DNA from: Micrococcaceae bacterium Sec5.1
Lineage (GTDB): Bacteria > Actinomycetota > Actinomycetes > Actinomycetales > Micrococcaceae
Direction: 5' to 3'
Length of the DNA: 64,000 nt
Assembly: GCA_039636795.1 (NCBI GenBank)
Contig: CP143430.1
Location: 1,240,001-1,304,000, forward strand
The translations under genes were made by a program, and so were the position numbers. This document shows, piece after piece, positions 24,990-33,107 of the stretch (the first letter of the stretch is position 1; each line of letters begins with the position of its first letter). The notes beneath the pieces were generated by a model. The model had not been told where the DNA came from and did not search any database. It was given only the letters and a program-made list of their open reading frames with translations.

Positions 24990-25493
24990 TTAGCCTTGCT
25001 CGCCGTCGTTGTTCGTCAGCAAGAACTTCCGCAACAGGTTCGCCAGCTGCGTCCGTTCGGATTTGGTGAGGCCCTCGAGCATCTTCTGCTGGTTCTCCAC
25101 GTGGTGCTCCACCACTTCATCTACCAAGGCGAGCCCCTCGGCCGTGAGGCTGATCAGCAGTTGCCTGCGGTTCTCAGGGTTGGTCTCCCGGTGAACCAAC
25201 CCGCGGGACACAAGCCGATCCACGCGGTTTGTCATGGCCGCGGAGCCGATCATGGTCAGGCTGGCCAGTCGTCCAGGTGTTAGCGGAGCTTCGGCCGCTG
25301 AACGACGCAGCGTAGCCAGGACATCGAACTCCCACGGCTCGAGCCCGAACTGGTTCATGAACTTCTGAACGTCGAGAGCAGCCAAGCGACTGGCCCTGTT
25401 GAGCCGGCCCAGGACGCCCATGGAACCGACGTCTAGGTCGGGGCGCTCCTTGTTCCACTGCTCAAGAATCGTGTCTACTGCGTCTCGGTCCAT
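24990..25493 (-). CDS. MarR family transcriptional regulator
   Basis: 167 aa from the ATG at 25493, which has GGAGGG immediately upstream; the extra 18 residues of the longer reading are rejected. The winged helix is typical: WEFDVLATLRRSAAEAPLTPGRLASLTMIGSAAMTNRVDRLVSRGLV (residues ~55-105), then the wing HRETNPENRRQLLISLT. The long helices at both ends make the dimer. It is divergent from an EamA exporter, with a TATCAAA-type palindrome between, so it probably represses the exporter and itself. Confidence 0.9.
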   Translation of the reverse strand: MDRDAVDTILEQWNKERPDLDVGSMGVLGRLNRASRLAALDVQKFMNQFGLEPWEFDVLATLRRSAAEAPLTPGRLASLTMIGSAAMTNRVDRLVSRGLVHRETNPENRRQLLISLTAEGLALVDEVVEHHVENQQKMLEGLTKSERTQLANLLRKFLLTNNDGEQG

Positions 25494-25541
25494 CGTCCCT
25501 CCAGGCTTGACCTCAAACAGTACAACACCTACATTGTCTTG

Positions 25542-25558
25542 TATCAAATAGTTTGATA
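25542..25558. promoter_or_regulatory. MarR-type palindrome between marR and eamA genes
   Basis: TATCAAA and TTTGATA are exact reverse complements around TAG. The site lies between the two divergent start codons, 23 bp before the EamA ATG and 49 bp before the MarR ATG. It is the likely operator for the adjacent MarR protein. Confidence 0.65.
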
Positions 25559-25580
25559 TCGAAATGTATGGAAGTGAACA

Positions 25581-26528
25581 ATGCCAGCGACTATAGAGAC
25601 TGTCAGCAGCAAACCGGGAGGGTCCGCCCTGTCTAAGGCATCACCCCGCGACCTCTTCATCACAGCACTGGCGCCAATGGTCTGGGGCTCCACGTACCTG
25701 GTGACCACAGAGTTTCTTCCCGCTGACCGACCCCTTCTGGCAGCAACGGTCCGGGCTCTACCGGCGGGCATCGTTCTGATGCTCGTTACCCGAACCTGGC
25801 CGCGGGGGAGTTGGTGGTTCAAGGCCGCGGCATTGGGGGCACTCAACATTGGGCTGTTCTTCTTCCTCCTGTTCTTCACCGCGTACCAACTGCCCGGAGG
25901 CGTCGCAGCGCTGGTCGGGTCCGTCCAGCCACTGTTCGTGCTGTTCCTTGGCGTGCTGCTTCTCGGGGAGAAGATCCGCGCGGCGCACATGATCGCTTGC
26001 GCAGTGGGAGCGGCAGGTGTTGCCTTGCTCGTTCTGCGGTCCGACGCAACGTTGACGGTCATTGGCGTCATCGCGGGGATGGCGGCGGCGCTGAGCATGG
26101 CGGCCGGCATCGTCCTCACCAAGCGCTGGGAGAGGCCCGACGGTGTGGGCCTGCTCGGCTTCACGGGGATGCAGTTGGCTATGGGTGGCGTCATGCTCCT
26201 GCCCGTGACGTTGGTTGTCGAAGGACTGCCTGGGTCGGTTTCTGTGCCTAACTTGGCGGGCTTTGCTTACCTCAGCGTCATCGGTGCCCTGGCCGCCTAC
26301 GCGGTGTGGTTCCGAGGCATCCAACGCTTGCCCACGATGGTGGTGTCGTTCCTGGGATTCCTGAGCCCGCTTGTGGCCACTGTGCTGGGCTTCGTGTTCC
26401 TGGGGGAGTCGTTGTCCGGATGGCAGCTGGTTGGGGCGGTGCTGGTGCTGGCGTCGGTTTTTTTGGTGCAGAGGCGGGTGGCCGGTGAGCATCTGGAACA
26501 TCCGCGGAAGGCGACGGCGCTCAGGTGA
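25581..26528 (+). CDS. EamA/DMT superfamily transporter
   Basis: 315 aa with ten hydrophobic segments arranged as two EamA repeats (APMVWGSTYLVTTEFLP opens the first; GAALSMAAGIVLTKRW-like and LGFLSPLVATVLGFVFLGESLSGWQ mark the second). The family exports amino acids, purines and other metabolites, or acts in drug efflux. Divergent partner of a MarR regulator with a shared palindromic operator, so an inducible efflux role is likely. The C-terminus runs close to the third decayed repeat copy. Confidence 0.9.
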   Translation: MPATIETVSSKPGGSALSKASPRDLFITALAPMVWGSTYLVTTEFLPADRPLLAATVRALPAGIVLMLVTRTWPRGSWWFKAAALGALNIGLFFFLLFFTAYQLPGGVAALVGSVQPLFVLFLGVLLLGEKIRAAHMIACAVGAAGVALLVLRSDATLTVIGVIAGMAAALSMAAGIVLTKRWERPDGVGLLGFTGMQLAMGGVMLLPVTLVVEGLPGSVSVPNLAGFAYLSVIGALAAYAVWFRGIQRLPTMVVSFLGFLSPLVATVLGFVFLGESLSGWQLVGAVLVLASVFLVQRRVAGEHLEHPRKATALR

Positions 26529-26587
26529 CAGATAAGCGAGATGTTCGTTGTCGGCACGCGGCTTGTGTCGGGGGCGCTAAACCGGGA

Positions 26588-26944
26588 ACGTCGTCCGACA
26601 CAACATCGCCTGGGACGACTGGCGGATGGGCGGCAGCAGCAGCGGCAAGCACTACATCTACAACAACACCTTCTACTGCCCGTCGCGCCCCTTCCTGGCC
26701 GACATGCTGGCCCGCGCGAGGTCCGCAACAACCTCTTCCTGGCACCGGACGGCAGGCTAACAACGGCCGGCTTTCGACGGTTGTTCGCGTGGACGAGCCG
26801 GCTCGCGTCTTTGAGACGAAGATCGACGTCCAACTGGCATTCGAAGTGGCGAGTGTGACGTTGCCCCAGGGGAGTGCGCTGGTGAATGAAGGGCTAAACA
26901 TCATGGACATCGCTGTTTGGAATCTGCCGGTGGGGCTGGGGTGA
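26588..26944 (+). pseudogene. Decayed beta-helix-like gene fragment, copy 3 of 3
   Basis: This is the least damaged copy: RHNIAWDDWRMGGSSSGKHY, IYNNTFYCPSRPFL and EVRNNLFLAPDGRLTTAG are readable with a frameshift, followed by VDEPARVFETKIDVQLAFEV and SVTLPQGSALVNEGLNIMDI to a TGA at 26944. The asparagine ladders (YNNTF, RNNLF) are typical of parallel beta-helix enzymes such as polysaccharide lyases. No start codon or signal peptide is left. It marks the left edge of the defence island. Confidence 0.6.
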
Positions 26945-26972
26945 TTCCGTTCTGACGGTGAGGTAGGGCTCA

Positions 26973-27003
26973 TGTGGGATCTGCTTGGGCAGCGGGTCCC
27001 ACA
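26973..27003 (+). terminator. Hairpin after repeat copy 3
   Basis: TGTGGGATC and GGGTCCCACA pair around a loop, in the same position relative to the fragment's stop as after copy 2; the sequences before the stems of copies 2 and 3 (GAGGTAGGRCTC) are also alike. Confidence 0.6.
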
Positions 27004-27147
27004 CCCGTGCCCAAGCGACGGCTGTCCGGTTTCCAATGGTCCTAGGTTTTCAGCTCCTGGGGCACTGCCGTGGGCAGCGGGCAGACGTTCGAGGCTTTCC
27101 AAATCTGCTCTCCGGTCGTTCAGTATTGCGCGTCAACCGTGGTTCCT

Positions 27148-28230
27148 TTAAGCACTGGCAGTCCACGGCTTGAGCGCTGTCGCCGCTGGATTGGGCACGA
27201 CAAACGCTACCGAGTGCTTGGCGCGCGTAACTGCCACATACAGGCCGCACGCCGATTTTGGTTGGAGCTCCGTCCCGTCGGTCAAGTACTTGGTAATTGG
27301 TCCAGTTGGATAAATCAGGACTCGGTCGAAGGTGAGTCCTTTGACCTTGCCAAAATTCCGAAACGGTAGATCGGAGGTCGGAGCAGTAGTCTTACTTTCC
27401 CGTAGCGGCTGCGGGTTGAACGCGCTCATGTATGCGGGGACGTCAGTGCTCGTCACGGCGAACACGCCGTCGTGACCAGTGGTCAAATTCTGCCGCGAGA
27501 CGGTCGACCCAAACGTGAACTCGGACGGAAACAGTTTGTCAGAGAAGTCAGCGATGACTTGGTTGGCGCGCCAAGTTTCAATCTTCTGCAATATTTCGAG
27601 TAGCCCCGATTTTTCGTGCAATGCGAACCACTTCAGCATTTCCACTCCTCGATACTTCCTGAGGTTCGGATCTTGCGGATTCGTGTCGAATACGGATTGG
27701 CGGACGTCGCCCACCATGTTTAGGTCGATGGATTCGGCCCGCATGAGCTGCTCGAGGATGTGAAGATCGCATCCGGTCAGATCCTGAACCTCGTCGACGT
27801 AGATCTCGTCGTAGATACGAGAGATCCGGTCCACGACTGCACCTGCGCTCTTCTTTAGGACCTCGAAGGCTAACTTCGACAAGTGAAGTCTGTATGCCCG
27901 CCCTCCTGAGTCGAAGTAGCGCGCGGTGCCCGTGGCGTATCGGCCACCATCAGGTTGCCCATCAAAGTTGAGACCACGCAGCTGCTGGTCCTTGAACAGC
28001 AAGGGCAGGTAGGGGCGGACACAATGACGCAGGAGAAACGCGAACCAACCCATTACGTCCGGGACAAATCCGGGAGCGCACTCGGCGTTAAGCCTACGTT
28101 CGAGTTCGGCCTGACCAGTCTGGGTGAAAGTCAGTACGAGACGACGTTTCCCAAGGGCACCCTGTGCACAGGCGTCAACAATCGATTGGGTCTTACGGGA
28201 ACCAGCAACCGCGAGGGTAAGCCGGTTCAT
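27148..28230 (-). CDS. gajB: Gabija-like GajB, UvrD/PcrA-type SF1 helicase (short form)
   Basis: 360 aa, shorter than the roughly 500 aa of well-studied GajB. The P-loop is compressed: LAVAGSRKTQSIVDAC replaces GxGSGKT, keeping Lys-Thr. Walker B is YVDEVQDLT, and motif VI is GLYVAVTRAKHSVAFV near the C-terminus, with KVKGLTFDRVLIYP before it. The ATG overlaps the end of gajA by four bases (ATGA), so the two are translated together. In Gabija, GajB senses DNA ends and activates the GajA nuclease during phage attack. Assignment rests on this pairing plus domains; a related OLD-UvrD system is the alternative. Confidence 0.75.
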   Translation of the reverse strand: MNRLTLAVAGSRKTQSIVDACAQGALGKRRLVLTFTQTGQAELERRLNAECAPGFVPDVMGWFAFLLRHCVRPYLPLLFKDQQLRGLNFDGQPDGGRYATGTARYFDSGGRAYRLHLSKLAFEVLKKSAGAVVDRISRIYDEIYVDEVQDLTGCDLHILEQLMRAESIDLNMVGDVRQSVFDTNPQDPNLRKYRGVEMLKWFALHEKSGLLEILQKIETWRANQVIADFSDKLFPSEFTFGSTVSRQNLTTGHDGVFAVTSTDVPAYMSAFNPQPLRESKTTAPTSDLPFRNFGKVKGLTFDRVLIYPTGPITKYLTDGTELQPKSACGLYVAVTRAKHSVAFVVPNPAATALKPWTASA

Positions 28231-29828
28231 TCGACGAACTCGATTGCGTTCATCAAGTAGTCCGGGAATTTGATTGTGGACGAAGACTCCGCGAGAAATA
28301 GCGCGCTTTCCGTCTTATGTTCTGTCATCCACTCAAGAGTGGTCTTCGCTGAGTCTTTGATGTCAAACAGCGCACGCAGAGTAGCTTCATCATTGGCGTT
28401 AAGTAGCTGTGGCTCGAGGGTCCTTCCCAGAGTGGGGAGGCCAATAAAAAGCTGTCGTATCCCAGGCTTAAGGTACTGGGCGACTTTGCTCTCCCAGTGC
28501 TCGGGTGGCTTGCCATCATTGTCTCGGATCCCGGCGACCTGCCGTCCCAAGACCGCAGATAGCTCCAGCGCTCGGCCCAAGGCTACGCCAGACATTGACA
28601 TCACATCTATACCTGCATCGCTCGGCGTCTTTCCATGCTTATCAATGAACGCTCGCTCGAAGAGCATCTCGTCCGATGGTCCTTCAGCGAGAACGAGTTT
28701 GGTAGCCAAGACGATCCGTAGCGTGTCAAATCCTGACAGGCGTTTAAAGTAGCGGACCGTTTCCGCGGAGACGGCAGAGAACGACGTCGGAGTGCCCGCG
28801 TGGAGGAGTCGGAGTTTGTCCAGTCCAAGACGGTTAAGGACATACGAGCTGTGTGTCGTGATGAACACTTGCCGCCCACCGGCGAGTGTCTCAATGCGAG
28901 CAATTAGGCGAGTGAGGCTTGTGTGAGAGAGGTGGTTTTCTGGTTCCTCTATCAACACGTAGGAGGTGTCGGCGGCCGAACGGTTCATGGCCAAAGCGAC
29001 TTTGATGGAGGCCTGCTGCCCTTGACCCGATAGAGCGAACGGTACATTGCCAACATGAGGCACGACATTGGTTTCCCACGAAGCGCCGGCCGACTGGTCC
29101 ATATGGAGACCGAGATCTTTGTCGTGCAACCGTGCTCCTTGCGCAGCGATGCGTCTGTTGACTTCGGCGAGTGCAGTCGCCGAAATCTCGTGACGTGCGT
29201 TCCGATGGGCAACAGAAATCGCGGCCCGCTCTTTTGCTTCAATGAAATCGCTCAGCATTTCGCGAGTGTGGAAGTCGAGACCCCAACTCGACCGGATGGT
29301 TCGCGCATCGATGAACGAGAGCCCTAATCCTTTAGGCCGTCGCTGGATCAAGGCGCCGGAAAAATCCTTCCAGACCACCTCGTAGTACTCCACGGGAATG
29401 ATGTCAGGACTGGGGTCGGACTGAATGTAGGCTGCGAACTCTTGGGCGTACTCTGGCGATGGTACGATGCGCACGCTCACTCCCGGAGCGTCCTGGCCTC
29501 GAGAGTTGTACACGCCCCGAAGCATCTGAACGTCTGGAGTCGAGTCGTCTAGATACAACTCGATGAGAATCTCGGGTGGGGCCGGCGATTCGCCCGCGGC
29601 TACGGCCACAAAGTACTCAGCTAACAAGTCTTGGTTAAACCAGTAGGGGTTCACCTCTTCCTCAGCTCGTCGGCCGTTTACTCGCCCCGTCAGACCCAGT
29701 GAGATCGCCTCCAACAGCGTCGACTTTCCAGCTTCATTGCCACCAACGACGATGTTCAAGCCTGCGGACGGTTCCATCTCAAAATCTCGGAACAATCGGT
29801 AACCACGGACAATTATTAGCTGTATCAA
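28227..29828 (-). CDS. gajA: Gabija-like GajA, OLD-family ATPase with TOPRIM nuclease domain
   Basis: 533 aa, close to the usual GajA length. The ABC-type ATPase has Walker A GGNEAGKST (about 29-37), a signature-like LSGQGQQ (266-272), Walker B VLIEEPENH (291-299) and an H-loop TTHSS. The TOPRIM domain has VLAEGPSDE (Glu at about 382) and the metal-binding DND at 436-438. GajA is a sequence-specific nicking endonuclease kept inactive by nucleotides until phage replication depletes them. First gene of a two-gene operon with gajB. No regulator adjoins; the codon use is less GC-rich than in host genes. Confidence 0.82.
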   Translation of the reverse strand: MIQLIIVRGYRLFRDFEMEPSAGLNIVVGGNEAGKSTLLEAISLGLTGRVNGRRAEEEVNPYWFNQDLLAEYFVAVAAGESPAPPEILIELYLDDSTPDVQMLRGVYNSRGQDAPGVSVRIVPSPEYAQEFAAYIQSDPSPDIIPVEYYEVVWKDFSGALIQRRPKGLGLSFIDARTIRSSWGLDFHTREMLSDFIEAKERAAISVAHRNARHEISATALAEVNRRIAAQGARLHDKDLGLHMDQSAGASWETNVVPHVGNVPFALSGQGQQASIKVALAMNRSAADTSYVLIEEPENHLSHTSLTRLIARIETLAGGRQVFITTHSSYVLNRLGLDKLRLLHAGTPTSFSAVSAETVRYFKRLSGFDTLRIVLATKLVLAEGPSDEMLFERAFIDKHGKTPSDAGIDVMSMSGVALGRALELSAVLGRQVAGIRDNDGKPPEHWESKVAQYLKPGIRQLFIGLPTLGRTLEPQLLNANDEATLRALFDIKDSAKTTLEWMTEHKTESALFLAESSSTIKFPDYLMNAIEFVE

Positions 29829-30951
29829 TTCTCGGTGACCCTACTACTATTCTTTTCGCGATGTGATTGCAACCTCACATTGATCTGTCCGCAAGGGGAC
29901 CTAAATCATTCTATGGCAAAAGCCGCGCATCCGCCATTCCCAGGGGAAATGTCAAAACGGGCCTACCCGTAAGCTTTAGATCAGTTCCTCAAACGAGGCC
30001 CTTTCGTCTGAGTATGATCTATATCCTCAGGAGCTGTGCGCACAGGGATGCCGGACGGTGAGAGTTCAGAGCTAAAACGTAACAGCCCGCTATGGTGAAC
30101 GAATGCGTTTAGCACGGTGACTGATTTAGACCGAGTGCCAGACGAAGCACTTCCTTATCCGTGAAAGCCGGCAATCCAAGACGAAAAAATAATGTGTCTA
30201 TTGACAAAGACCTTGACCTGAGTCGCAATACTCCGTGAAGGAACATCGGCTTTGACGGATCAAGACGGTCAGTAAGGGCACTTTTGTGGTCAAGCAGGAT
30301 CGTTCTCAAGAAAGGTGTCGTCGAGTAGTTCTCATAGAATGGAGTCGATTTAAGTCATGACACAGCGCGAGCAAAACATTATAGGAGAATCGCTTAACGT
30401 TCTCTTTTCAAAAGTTTCGGTTCTTGAAGATCGAACAACTGGAAAGTCCAAGAGAAAACCCTATTGTCGTCGCCGTGAAGTTTTTGAGATCGAAGCCGCC
30501 TGATTCGGATTTCGATCTTAAGGCGTTCCACTTGATGAGAGCACAGTACCAACTCCCCTCCGCTTCTATCTTTAGGCTTTTGTGGAAGCAAAGAGGTCCC
30601 ATCGGAAGGCATGCTGCGGTCAGAATCTGCCACCGGGTCGTGGCGAGTTGTTGCGTCTGTGGGCAGAGGTGAGTGTGGGACACGGGTTCGGGTCCCACCC
30701 TTACATCTATTGCCTGGACGAGGATTTCCATTTGGGCATTCCGCGTGCGATGACTACCGGGGCCCTGGCCCGCCGAGAGCAATCACACCAAGAGCGAGGT
30801 TTAGGGCAGCATCAAACTGCTGGGGCTCCACGATCGCCCAAAAGGACACCTTGAACTGCTGTCTCTCGGCGTTGCCTGGAAGCGGTGGATGCTAGGCTTC
30901 CTCGTCTAGAAGAACCCGCGTCCCTCTTCACTTTTTGGGGTGCGACTAACT
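29829..30951. other. 1.1-kb AT-richer gap inside the defence island
   Basis: No gene can be supported here. A 48-codon plus-strand frame (30357-30503, starting MTQREQNIIGESLNVLFSK, GGAG about 15 bases upstream) looks mildly protein-like but matches nothing I know. GTGGGAC/GGTCCCAC at 30675-30698 forms a hairpin resembling the terminators behind the three decayed repeats. The promoter of gajA should lie just above 29828. The stretch probably holds remnants of island genes. Confidence 0.4.
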
Positions 30952-32259
30952 CTAACTACCCACACGAACTGGGGCTTCAGCTCCGTCGTACTTCGATTCC
31001 GCAGCCAACTCCTCTACTTCTGCGGAGAGTTCATCCTTTACAGACCGAATGTGCGGCTTCATGATGCGAGCGACTTCTCGGAACACCGGCATAACAACGG
31101 AATTTCCGAACTGCCGATATGCTTGAGTATCGGATACAGGAATGACGAAACTGTCATCAAATCCCATTAGTCGAGCGCACTCTCGCGGGGTTAGACGTCT
31201 TGGGCGGTTGTTCGGTTGTTCCACCAGAATTTCTGAACCATCTTTGTGGTATCTTGCGGAAAGCGTGCGGGTTCGGCTCTCGGAGTTTACCAGCCCAAAA
31301 CCGAAGCCATTGCCGGCGGCCTTATGTTTCTTGGCATATTCTTGAAGGTATTTCCAAAGGCCCTCAGTAAGGGTATAGCGCTCATTTACGGTTCCCAAAT
31401 TGTGATTGAAATAGCGATCGCCATCGTGGGACAGAAATGGTTCGGTACCATCGGTTCGGTGCAGGATGTCGCCAAGACGATGATCAGTTTTTGGAGGAAG
31501 AACTAGATCTTTCCACGTGAAGTTCGTCGGGCGAGCGAACCCAACTATGACAATGCGCTCCCTGTGTTGGGGCGTAAAGTGGCCTCCATCAATGATGCGT
31601 TCGTGAACTTCGTAGCCGAGTTCATCACGAAGAACCGAAATAATAACCTTAAAGGTATTGCCATTGTCATGAGACTTAAGGTTCTTGACATTCTCTAAGA
31701 CAAAGGCGGCAGGGCGCTTTGCTTTAAGAATTTCCTTGATCTCGAAGAAGAGCGTTCCCTGGGTAGGGTCGTCGAAACCATGGGGTCGGCCCAAAGAGTT
31801 CTTTTTGCTGACTCCAGCTATGGAAAAAGGCTGGCAGGGAAACCCGCCTAGGAGGACGTCGTGAGCTGGAAAGAGATCCTTCTGACCAACGATATTACCA
31901 ATGAAAGGATGGTCGTCCCCAAAGTTGACTGTATATGTCCTTTTGGAAAACTCATTCCACTCAGAGGTAAAAACACATTGTCCGCCGTTGAGTTCAAAAC
32001 CCTTTCGGATCCCACCTATTCCGGCGAAGGTGTCGACAAATGTGAAGTCTGGTTGATCATGCTGAGTCGTGAATGCGGGGGTAAGCAGTGAATCTAGGGC
32101 AGCCGCAATGTAAGGCTTCGGTGCTGCATCTCTACTTACCCATCGACTAACAGTTCGCGTATCCACGCCCAGAGCTTTACCTAAGTCGGCTCTGGAAAAT
32201 CTTTCGAGCGCCCGGTTGATCTTGGCTACAAGAGGCTCGTCTCCGTGTGTCATCATCAC
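30952..32259 (-). CDS. dcm: Dcm/EcoRII-type DNA (cytosine-5) methyltransferase with N-terminal HTH
   Basis: 435 aa; GTG at 32259, with ATGs one and two codons later equally possible. Residues ~18-45 form a helix-turn-helix (RADLGKALGVDTRTVSRWVS), as in M.EcoRII and M.SsoII, which autoregulate. Motifs: I FVDTFAGIGG (74-83), IV GGFPCQPFS with catalytic Cys142, VI ENVKNL (189), VIII QHRERIVIVGF (231), X RQFGNSVVMPVF. The target-recognition region (LWKYLQEYAKKHKAAGNGFG, RTLSARYHKDGSEIL) closely resembles E. coli Dcm, so methylation of the inner C of CCWGG is inferred. It should protect host DNA from the nuclease operon at 33104-37955. Confidence 0.93.
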   Translation of the reverse strand: MMMTHGDEPLVAKINRALERFSRADLGKALGVDTRTVSRWVSRDAAPKPYIAAALDSLLTPAFTTQHDQPDFTFVDTFAGIGGIRKGFELNGGQCVFTSEWNEFSKRTYTVNFGDDHPFIGNIVGQKDLFPAHDVLLGGFPCQPFSIAGVSKKNSLGRPHGFDDPTQGTLFFEIKEILKAKRPAAFVLENVKNLKSHDNGNTFKVIISVLRDELGYEVHERIIDGGHFTPQHRERIVIVGFARPTNFTWKDLVLPPKTDHRLGDILHRTDGTEPFLSHDGDRYFNHNLGTVNERYTLTEGLWKYLQEYAKKHKAAGNGFGFGLVNSESRTRTLSARYHKDGSEILVEQPNNRPRRLTPRECARLMGFDDSFVIPVSDTQAYRQFGNSVVMPVFREVARIMKPHIRSVKDELSAEVEELAAESKYDGAEAPVRVGS

Positions 32260-32849
32260 GACAGGATGTCATGCTTTTGACCCAGAACACGAAACCACGC
32301 CGAGTCGAACATATCTTCGAACTGGGTTCGTGGATGCGTGGACTCTCACGATAGCCGAGGTGCTTGCGGAAGGGGCGTTCAAGCGGTTCCATGCCGACCG
32401 CACCCCTGCTTAGACACGAAGCTTGACACCACCCTGAAGCCGGATGGAGTCTGCGATAAGGGATAGATGGAAGCTATCCAGATCATGGGAGCGGTTGCCG
32501 TCCTCTAGGTTGCCGAATCCATCATCGTGTTCCGGATGCAGTCAATATAACGAAGCCGGGAGTCGCTACCTCGTCCCATGTAATGGGGTCATAGGCTAGT
32601 CCGTTTCGTAATCCCGCCATGAACTAGCCTCGCCTATAATCGAGTCGTGATCCTTTGCGGCCGTCACTCTTCCCACATCTTTCCAAAACCGCGTAGACGC
32701 AACGTCTTCGAAAGGGGAAGTGTATGTGTCTTAGAGCGAGGCTTGGTATCCGTGTTCGAGGGCAGCGCAGACACTGCCGCTTCAACGCTCGTGGTCGGCG
32801 TGGCAGCCATTAATCTAGGCTCCCGAATGCCAAAATACGTAAAACAGGA
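32260..32849. other. Intergenic stretch with a possible gene remnant
   Basis: Between the methyltransferase and the nuclease operon. On the minus strand, 32410-32541 is open for 44 codons and reads like the tail of a protein (HDDGFGNLEDGNRSHDLDSF, then HLSLIADSIRLQGGVKLRV, stop), but it has no start codon and a stop directly upstream. I do not recognise it. The methyltransferase promoter must lie near 32260-32350; no clear boxes or palindromes were resolved. Confidence 0.35.
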
Positions 32850-33107
32850 TTGATTGAGGGTGGGGGCTTGGGCACGTCTATGTATGGGTGGGCAATAGGC
32901 CAAGGGCGCGCTCATGCAGCCGTGTACGGCGAGATTCCAACGCTTAGCCGTTCCGGAACCGGGCTTCGGCTCCCCCTTGCTGGTCACTACCAGACAACTC
33001 ACAAAATACTCGCTGCCTCGCGTCCCCGGATGGCACACCTCAAAGGAAGTGTTGCGTTCGTGCACTTGGTGAAAATTGGCTGCAGCCAAGGGGTGGTTGG
33101 GCTTTGA
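32850..33107 (+). CDS. Possible small protein leading the restriction-like operon
   Basis: 85 aa from a TTG at 32850. The stop TGA overlaps the TTG start of the helicase gene (TTGA), the same coupling style seen in the rest of the operon; that is the main reason to list it. The sequence (MYGWAIGQGRAHAAVYGEIP, TLSRSGTGLRLPLAGHYQTT) is loosely like small zinc-ribbon proteins that often lead restriction operons, but the expected Cys residues are absent. It may be a decayed copy or not coding at all. Confidence 0.28.
   Translation: MIEGGGLGTSMYGWAIGQGRAHAAVYGEIPTLSRSGTGLRLPLAGHYQTTHKILAASRPRMAHLKGSVAFVHLVKIGCSQGVVGL

Noticed and set aside
30675..30698. tRNA 3' end-like sequence (GGGTTCGGGTCCC) that could mark an attachment site
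   Set aside because: The 5-bp T-stem does not pair properly, and no acceptor stem, anticodon arm or CCA fits around it; it reads better as a plain hairpin.
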